A stretch of 7,098 nucleotides of DNA, from assembly GCA_002409145.1 (NCBI GenBank), contig DHUL01000065.1, positions 71,981-79,078 of the forward strand, read 5' to 3'. Of the stretch, positions 1 through 5,226 are shown in pieces (the first letter of the stretch is position 1; the number at the start of each line of letters is the position of its first letter). The translations under genes and the position numbers were made by a program. This DNA is from Bacteroidales bacterium UBA5235. GTDB taxonomy: Bacteria; Bacteroidota; Bacteroidia; Bacteroidales; VadinHA17. Below the pieces are notes generated by a model, which did not search any database, was not told the DNA's origin, and saw only the letters and a program-made list of their open reading frames with translations.

Positions 1-16
1 CTATTGCCTCTTGCCT

Positions 17-28
17 GCCCTGCAGGGC
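17..28. repeat. 12-bp perfect palindrome upstream of parE
   Basis: The bases GCCCTGCAGGGC read the same on both strands, and one more T-A pair (16 and 29) extends the match. As RNA it would be a five-pair stem with a TGCA loop. No T-run follows it, so it does not look like an intrinsic terminator of an upstream gene. It could be a protein-binding site or chance; nothing in the window decides. Confidence 0.4.
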
Positions 29-81
29 ACAATTCCCCCTGGTTGTTGATAAATCGGGAATAATCGCCTTGCCTAATTCTT

Positions 82-89
82 TATCTTTG
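82..89 (+). promoter_or_regulatory. Bacteroidota-type -7 promoter element of the parE operon
   Basis: TATCTTTG is an exact match to the Bacteroidota primary-sigma -7 consensus TAnnTTTG and ends 17 bases before the parE ATG. At the expected distance upstream (about bases 54-64) I see no TTTG -33 element, so the promoter is supported by one box only. If it is used, transcription would begin at about 95-98, giving parE a leader of only about ten bases with no Shine-Dalgarno sequence. It would drive parE-parC-aroK. Confidence 0.55.
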
Positions 90-90
90 C

Positions 91-103
91 CCCAAAATTT
101 GGG
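91..103. repeat. 13-bp inverted repeat between -7 box and parE start
   Basis: CCCAAAATTTGGG is a perfect inverted repeat of two 6-base arms around a central A. It begins one base after the -7 element and ends three bases before the parE ATG, so it spans the likely transcription start. That placement would suit an operator, but no regulator is encoded nearby and the repeat is short. Calling it an operator is inference. Confidence 0.4.
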
Positions 104-106
104 ATA

Positions 107-1954
107 ATGGACGGCAATTATTCTGAGGAGAATATCAAAACCCTTGAATGGAAGGAGCATATCAGGCTGCGTCCCGGTATGTATATCGGCAAGCTGGGTG
201 ACGGCTCCTCACTTGATGACGGAATATATGTCCTGCTGAAAGAGGTGATGGATAACGCGGTTGACGAGTACATGATGGGTTTCGGCCGGCGGATAGATGT
301 CAGTATTGCAGGGGCGGAGGTGAGGGTCCGTGATTATGGCCGTGGCATACCCCTCGGAAAGGTACTCGATGTCTCCTCCAGGATGAATACCGGAGCCAAA
401 TATGACTCAAAGGCATTCAAGAAATCTGTGGGCCTCAACGGCGTGGGTATCAAAGCCGTCAACGCCCTATCATCATCTTTTGTTATCAGATCATTTCGTG
501 ACAGCCAGCTGAAGGAGATTGAATTCAGGTGCGGAGAACTGATCAGGGATGAGCCACTGAAGAAAACGCAGGATGAGAACGGCACAGAGGTGATCTTCGT
601 CCCTGACGAGGCAATGTTCGGAAACTTCCATTACATCGCTGAGTACGTTGAGAGCATGATGAAGAACTACTCGTACCTCAACGCGGGCATGATCATCAAT
701 CTCAACGGCAACAAGATTGTATCGCGCAACGGACTGGTCGACCTGCTCACAGACAATATGAACTGCGAAGGGCTCTACCCGATCATCCACCTTAAGGGTG
801 ATGATATCGAGGTGGCCATGACGCATGGTACCCAGTACGGAGAAGATTATTACAGTTTTGTAAACGGCCAGCATACCTCGCAGGGAGGCACCCATCTCAT
901 TGCGTTCCGCGAAGCTATAACCCGTACCGTAAAGGAGTTCTTCAAAAAGGACTTTGATGTTTCCGATATCAGATCATCAATCATCGCTGCCGTTTCACTC
1001 AAGATAGAGGAACCCATCTTCGAATCTCAGACAAAGACCAAGCTGGGATCAAAGGATATGGGACCGAACGGCCCCTCTGTACGCAACTACGTGGTTGATT
1101 TCATCCGCAAGCACCTCGACGACTACCTCCACAAGAACGGCGAGACTGCACGTATAATGCTGAAGAAGATACAGGAGTCGGAGAAGGAGCGTAAGGCCAT
1201 AAGTTCAATACAAAAACTTGCGCGTGAACGCGCGAAGAAGGTCAGCCTGCATAACCGCAAGCTGCGCGATTGCCGGATTCACTACAACTCGAATGACGAG
1301 AGACGCCTGGAATCCACCCTCTTTATCACCGAGGGAGACTCGGCAAGCGGTTCCATAACCAAGTCACGCAACGTTGAGACACAGGCTGTCTTCAGCCTCA
1401 GGGGCAAACCACTGAACAGCTTCGGCCTGACAAAAAAGATTGTGTACGAGAACGAGGAGTTCAACCTGCTTCAGGCTGCCCTTAATATAGAAGAGTCTCT
1501 CGATGACCTCCGTTACAACTATGTGGTGATAGCCACTGACGCTGATGTCGACGGGATGCACATAAGGCTGCTTCTGCTGACCTTCTTTCTGCAGTTCTTC
1601 CCTGACCTCGTACGCAAAGGGCATGTATATATCCTCCAGACTCCGCTGTTCAGGGTCCGCAACAAGAAACAGACACGTTACTGCTACTCCGATGAGGAGA
1701 GGCAGAAAGCAATAAAGGATCTCGGTCCTGACCCGGAGATAACCCGCTTCAAGGGACTGGGTGAGATATCCCCGGATGAGTTTATACACTTCATCGGGAA
1801 AGACATGCGCCTGGAGCCTGTGATTATGAAGAAAGCAGATCCATATACCCAGTTCCTCGAGTTTTATATGGGCAAGAATACTCCTGAACGTCAGGATTTT
1901 ATTATTGGCAACCTGCGGATTGAGGAGGAGATCCCCGAAGCAGCCCAGGTGTGA
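107..1954 (+). CDS. parE: DNA topoisomerase IV subunit B (ParE)
   Basis: ATPase and TOPRIM subunit of topoisomerase IV, the type IIA enzyme that unlinks daughter chromosomes and relaxes supercoils; it pairs with the ParC encoded next. At 615 residues it has normal family length. The N-terminal GHKL ATPase domain shows 'EVMDNAVDE' (45-54 region; E46 the likely general base, N50 the Mg ligand), 'RDYGRGIP' (75-82) and the glycine-rich ATP lid 'GLNGVG' (109-114). The transducer domain carries the ATP-contacting 'QTKTKL' (308-313). The TOPRIM domain has 'ITEGDSASGS' (E409) and 'ATDADVDG' (D478, D480, D482), and 'RFKGLGE' lies at 547-553. All key residues are present. The wording 'LRGKPLNSFG' and 'IRLRPGMYIG' is that of Bacteroidota ParE; gyrase B is the main alternative, but the partner lacks a gyrase box. 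The ATG at 107 gives the expected family N-terminus; no Shine-Dalgarno sequence is visible. First gene of a tight operon. Confidence 0.96.
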   Translation: MDGNYSEENIKTLEWKEHIRLRPGMYIGKLGDGSSLDDGIYVLLKEVMDNAVDEYMMGFGRRIDVSIAGAEVRVRDYGRGIPLGKVLDVSSRMNTGAKYDSKAFKKSVGLNGVGIKAVNALSSSFVIRSFRDSQLKEIEFRCGELIRDEPLKKTQDENGTEVIFVPDEAMFGNFHYIAEYVESMMKNYSYLNAGMIINLNGNKIVSRNGLVDLLTDNMNCEGLYPIIHLKGDDIEVAMTHGTQYGEDYYSFVNGQHTSQGGTHLIAFREAITRTVKEFFKKDFDVSDIRSSIIAAVSLKIEEPIFESQTKTKLGSKDMGPNGPSVRNYVVDFIRKHLDDYLHKNGETARIMLKKIQESEKERKAISSIQKLARERAKKVSLHNRKLRDCRIHYNSNDERRLESTLFITEGDSASGSITKSRNVETQAVFSLRGKPLNSFGLTKKIVYENEEFNLLQAALNIEESLDDLRYNYVVIATDADVDGMHIRLLLLTFFLQFFPDLVRKGHVYILQTPLFRVRNKKQTRYCYSDEERQKAIKDLGPDPEITRFKGLGEISPDEFIHFIGKDMRLEPVIMKKADPYTQFLEFYMGKNTPERQDFIIGNLRIEEEIPEAAQV

Positions 1955-1970
1955 GTGAAGGTTTCAGCAG

Positions 1971-4619
1971 ATGATGAAAGAGAGTGATCCTTTTGAACTG
2001 ATCCCCGACGAAGAGGGTGGGGAGAAGGAAGTACCCAAAACCGGTTACATACCTGAGGCCCTGCATACCGTTACGGCATTATCAGGCATGTACCAGGACT
2101 GGTTTCTTGATTATGCGTCATATGTGATTCTTGAACGTGCTGTACCTCATATGTCTGACGGGCTCAAGCCGGTGCAGCGCAGGATCTTGTATTCCATGAA
2201 ACGGATGGATGACGGGCGCTTCAACAAGGTTGCCAATATCATCGGGCATACGATGCAGTTTCATCCTCATGGTGACGCCTCCATAGGCGATGCACTGGTG
2301 CAACTGGGGCAGAAAGACCTGCTCGTGGAGTCGCAGGGAAACTGGGGAAACATTCTGACCGGTGACGGCGCAGCAGCACCCAGGTATATCGAAGCCAGGC
2401 TCTCGAAGTTCGCCCTTGAGGTGGCCTTCAATAGCAAGACCACCGAGTGGATGAGTTCATATGACGGGCGCAACAGGGAACCGGTTACCCTCCCGGTGAA
2501 GTTCCCCCTGCTCCTGGCAATGGGCGTGGAGGGCATAGCCGTAGGCCTCTCTTCAAAGATCCTCCCTCACAACTTCAACGAACTGATAGACGCATCCATA
2601 AGTTACCTGCAGGGTAAACCCTTCGAGCTGTACCCGGATTTTCCGACAGGAGGCATGATTGATGTCTCAAAATATAATGACGGAAGCCGCGGAGGGGTGG
2701 TTAAGGTCAGGGCCAGGATCGAGAAGGTTGACAAAAAGGGACTGGTCATAACCGAGATTCCTTTCGGACGAACCACCACCTCACTTATTGAGTCAATAGT
2801 CAAGGCCAATGACAGGGGAAAAATCAAGATCAAAAAGATTGATGACAACACTGCAGGAGGAGTGGAGATTGTCATTCAGCTTCAGAGCGGTATCTCCCCT
2901 GATAAGACCATTGATGCACTCTATGCCTTCACTGACTGTGAGCTCTCCATCTCACCCAATGCATGTGTCATCACTGACGAAAACAAGCCTGCTTTCGTCG
3001 GAGTGAGTGACATCCTCAGGCACAATACAGACCAGACAGTAAAACTTCTCAAACAGGAACTCGAGATCCGCAAGGCCGAGCTGGAGGAGGAGTGGCACTT
3101 CTCATCACTTGAAAAGATATTCATCGAAAAACGGATTTACCGTGATATAGAGGAGTGCGAGACCTGGGAGGCAGTGATAACGGCAATAGATAAGGGGCTT
3201 AAACCGTATAAGAAGCTTTTCAGGAGGGAGATCACCCGTGATGACATCATCAAGCTTACGGAGATAAAGATCAAGCGGATTTCAAAATATGATTCTTCCC
3301 GCGCCGATGAACACATCAGGGGTCTCGAATCAGAGCTTGAAGAAGTTGCCAGTCATCTTGCCAACATAATCCCCTATACCATCAACTACTATCGTCAGAT
3401 CAGGAAAAAGTACGGCAAGGCCAGGGAGCGCAGGACAGAGATAAGGAGCTTTGAGACCATTGAGGCAACCAAGGTTGTGGCCACCAATGCAAAACTTTAC
3501 GTGAACCGCCAGGAGGGATTCATCGGCACCGGACTCAAAAAGGATGAGTATGTGTGCGATTGTTCTGATATTGATGATATCATAATCATCAGGAAGGATG
3601 GCACTTACCTTATCACGAAGGTTGCAGAAAAGCAGTTCGTCGGAAAAGATGTCATTCATGCACAGGTATTTCTCAGGAATGATACACGCACTATTTATAA
3701 TGTAGCGTACCAGGATGGCCGGGAAGGGCCGTATTATGTCAAGCGCTGCGCTCTTACAGGGCTTACGCGTGACAAGGAATATAACCTCGGAAGAGGTACT
3801 GCCGGAACAAAGATCCTGTATCTCAGTGCCAATCCCAATGGTGAGGCTGAGGTGATCAGGGTGTATCATAAACCCAAGGCCAGACTGAAGAAACTGACCT
3901 TTGATTTTGATTTCGGTGAGCTGGCTATCAAGGGCCGCGGCTCAATGGGTAATATCCTGACGAAGAATGCCGTTCATAAGATCACCCTGAAGGAAAAGGG
4001 TCTCTCGACCCTGGGGGGGCGCAAACTGTGGTTTGATGACGCAGTGATGAGGCTGAATGCCGATGGCAGGGGGAAATTCCTGGGTGAGTTCGCATCTGAC
4101 GAGATGCTGCTCGTAGTAACCAGGGGAGGGTGGTATCGTACATCAGGCACAGACCTCTCCCTTCATTTTGAGGATGACCTGTTACTGCTTGAAAAGTTCC
4201 GCGAGTCAAAAATATTCTCCTCAGTATACTGGGATGAAGAGCAGCAGTTTTACTATGTCAAGCGTTTCTCCTTTGAGGAGTCGGACAGGCTTCAGTGTTT
4301 CATCTCTGACAGTGAGGGATCACGGCTGGTGAGCCTCACCGAGGTGGAGTACCCCCGGTTTGAGATAAAGTTCGGTGGCAGGAATGAGGGAAGGAAGCAG
4401 GAGATCATAGAGGTGGCAGAGTTCATCGGGGTAAAGAGCTTCCGTGCAAAAGGAAGGAGGCTTTCCAACTACAGTGTTGCCGATATCCGGGAGCTTGAGC
4501 CGGTGGTCAGAAGCGAGGCAGCGCCGATACCTCAGGTACCTGATAACGGCACTCCGGATGAGCCGCCGCTGCAGGCTCACACGCCTGATGATCCGGCCCA
4601 GATGAAACTAGATCTTTAG
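1971..4619 (+). CDS. parC: DNA topoisomerase IV subunit A (ParC)
   Basis: DNA-cleaving subunit of topoisomerase IV, partner of the upstream ParE. Its 882 residues exceed E. coli ParC but fit the longer Bacteroidota form. The winged-helix/tower part shows 'DGLKPVQRR' (63-71), 'HPHGDASIGD' (98-107), 'QGNWGN' (122-127) and the catalytic R138-Y139 in 'APRYIEARLSK'. A charged helical stretch at about 350-480 corresponds to the coiled coil and C-gate. From about 495 to 840 the sequence is strand-rich with recurring short blades, as in the beta-pinwheel DNA-wrapping domain. There is no true GyrA box; the closest match, 'KGRGSMGN' (654-661), is degenerate, which favours topoisomerase IV over gyrase. 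Residues 843-882 form a proline- and acid-rich tail, probably disordered. The start is ATG 1971 or the adjacent ATG 1974; GAAGG lies nine bases upstream. The gap after parE is 16 bases, so translation is probably coordinated. Confidence 0.96.
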   Translation: MMKESDPFELIPDEEGGEKEVPKTGYIPEALHTVTALSGMYQDWFLDYASYVILERAVPHMSDGLKPVQRRILYSMKRMDDGRFNKVANIIGHTMQFHPHGDASIGDALVQLGQKDLLVESQGNWGNILTGDGAAAPRYIEARLSKFALEVAFNSKTTEWMSSYDGRNREPVTLPVKFPLLLAMGVEGIAVGLSSKILPHNFNELIDASISYLQGKPFELYPDFPTGGMIDVSKYNDGSRGGVVKVRARIEKVDKKGLVITEIPFGRTTTSLIESIVKANDRGKIKIKKIDDNTAGGVEIVIQLQSGISPDKTIDALYAFTDCELSISPNACVITDENKPAFVGVSDILRHNTDQTVKLLKQELEIRKAELEEEWHFSSLEKIFIEKRIYRDIEECETWEAVITAIDKGLKPYKKLFRREITRDDIIKLTEIKIKRISKYDSSRADEHIRGLESELEEVASHLANIIPYTINYYRQIRKKYGKARERRTEIRSFETIEATKVVATNAKLYVNRQEGFIGTGLKKDEYVCDCSDIDDIIIIRKDGTYLITKVAEKQFVGKDVIHAQVFLRNDTRTIYNVAYQDGREGPYYVKRCALTGLTRDKEYNLGRGTAGTKILYLSANPNGEAEVIRVYHKPKARLKKLTFDFDFGELAIKGRGSMGNILTKNAVHKITLKEKGLSTLGGRKLWFDDAVMRLNADGRGKFLGEFASDEMLLVVTRGGWYRTSGTDLSLHFEDDLLLLEKFRESKIFSSVYWDEEQQFYYVKRFSFEESDRLQCFISDSEGSRLVSLTEVEYPRFEIKFGGRNEGRKQEIIEVAEFIGVKSFRAKGRRLSNYSVADIRELEPVVRSEAAPIPQVPDNGTPDEPPLQAHTPDDPAQMKLDL

Positions 4620-4625
4620 AAATAC

Positions 4626-5153
4626 GTGAATATTTATTTGATAGGCTTTATGGGCAGCGGCAAAAGCTCCGCAGGGAAGGGCATTGCTGCATTTCTTCGA
4701 TGGAGGTTCACCGACCTTGACAAACTTGTCGAGGAGAAAGAGGGGATGACAGTAACCGGCATTTTTGCCACAAAGGGTGAAGAGTATTTCCGTAGAGCTG
4801 AGACAGAGGCGCTTAAGGCTGTATCAGGCCGGACAAGGACAGTGGTGGCCTGCGGAGGGGGCACTCCCTGTTCTGATGAAAATATTTCCCTTATGAAAGC
4901 AACAGGGGTAACCGTATACCTGAGACTGACTGTCGACGCCCTGGTGTCACGCCTGATCCGGTCCAGGACAAACCGGCCTTTGCTGAAAGATGTCGGACAC
5001 GATGAGCTGCAGCCAGGTGTACGTAAACTCCTGGAACAAAGGAGCGAATGGTATGAACAAGCCGACCTCATCCTGGATTCAGAAACCATGGAGGAGGAAG
5101 AAATGACTGCAATGATTGCAGGCATTATAAGATCAAAAGGAGCCTATTTGTAG
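4626..5153 (+). CDS. aroK: Shikimate kinase
   Basis: Cytoplasmic enzyme of the shikimate pathway that uses ATP to phosphorylate the 3-hydroxyl of shikimate, on the way to chorismate and aromatic amino acids. Its 175 residues are usual for the family. It has the Walker A loop 'GFMGSGKSS' (7-15), the Asp pair 'DLD' (30-32) for Mg and shikimate, 'FRRAE' (55-59) with the shikimate-binding Arg, 'CGGGT' (76-80), the lid with 'RPLL' (117-120; R117), and the late substrate Arg R139 with 'RSEWYEQA'. All catalytic positions are intact. The start must be GTG 4626: the parC stop TAG lies in the same frame two codons upstream, and the next ATG (residue 9) is inside Walker A. No Shine-Dalgarno sequence is visible, so translation likely depends on ribosomes finishing parC. 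Six bases separate it from parC, implying co-transcription. It has no functional tie to topoisomerase that I can see. Confidence 0.95.
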   Translation: MNIYLIGFMGSGKSSAGKGIAAFLRWRFTDLDKLVEEKEGMTVTGIFATKGEEYFRRAETEALKAVSGRTRTVVACGGGTPCSDENISLMKATGVTVYLRLTVDALVSRLIRSRTNRPLLKDVGHDELQPGVRKLLEQRSEWYEQADLILDSETMEEEEMTAMIAGIIRSKGAYL

Positions 5154-5177
5154 GTTTAATTTTTTTCATTATCTTTC
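5147..5177 (+). promoter_or_regulatory. Candidate Bacteroidota promoter for the membrane/HEAT gene
   Basis: TTTG at 5147-5150 (in the last codons of aroK) is followed after 19 bases by TATCTTTC at 5170-5177. This fits the Bacteroidota pattern TTTG-N19ish-TAnnTTTG with one mismatch, the final base. A T-run (5160-5166) lies between the boxes. Transcription would begin at about 5183-5186, some 20 bases before the first possible start codon of the next gene. The -7 box also overlaps a small inverted repeat, CTTTC-ATAA-GAAAG (5173-5186). No terminator-like structure follows aroK, so read-through from the operon could add to expression. Confidence 0.45.
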
Positions 5178-5218
5178 ATAAGAAAGTCTGTACTTAAACC
5201 CGGATATGTTAAAACCTC

Positions 5219-5224
5219 GGAGGG
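5219..5224 (+). promoter_or_regulatory. Shine-Dalgarno-like sequence favouring ATG 5227
   Basis: GGAGGG ends two bases before ATG 5227. It is the clearest purine-rich site ahead of any gene here, though the spacing is short. It lies inside the reading frame that would result from the alternative in-frame ATG at 5206, and so mildly favours the downstream start. Bacteroidota rely little on Shine-Dalgarno pairing, so this is weak evidence. Confidence 0.35.
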
Positions 5225-5226
5225 CT

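Noticed and set aside
17..28. Palindrome GCCCTGCAGGGC as terminator of a gene upstream of the window
   Set aside because: Only a five-pair stem with no following T-run, and no coding frame visible before it in the window.
654..661. 'KGRGSMGN' in ParC as a functional GyrA box, which would make the pair gyrase
   Set aside because: It lacks the QRRGGKG pattern and lies well into the pinwheel, not at its first blade. The ParE and ParC wording also fits topoisomerase IV.
3330..3869. 179-codon open frame on the minus strand inside parC
   Set aside because: It lies wholly opposite strongly conserved parC codons, its translation shows no domain I recognise, and no promoter or start signal supports it. 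It is a shadow of parC, as are the other minus-strand frames inside parE, parC and aroK.
5160..5186. T-run and small hairpin after aroK as an intrinsic terminator
   Set aside because: The T-run (5160-5166) comes before the hairpin CTTTC-ATAA-GAAAG on the + strand and the stem is short and AT-rich, so the order and strength are wrong for termination of aroK.
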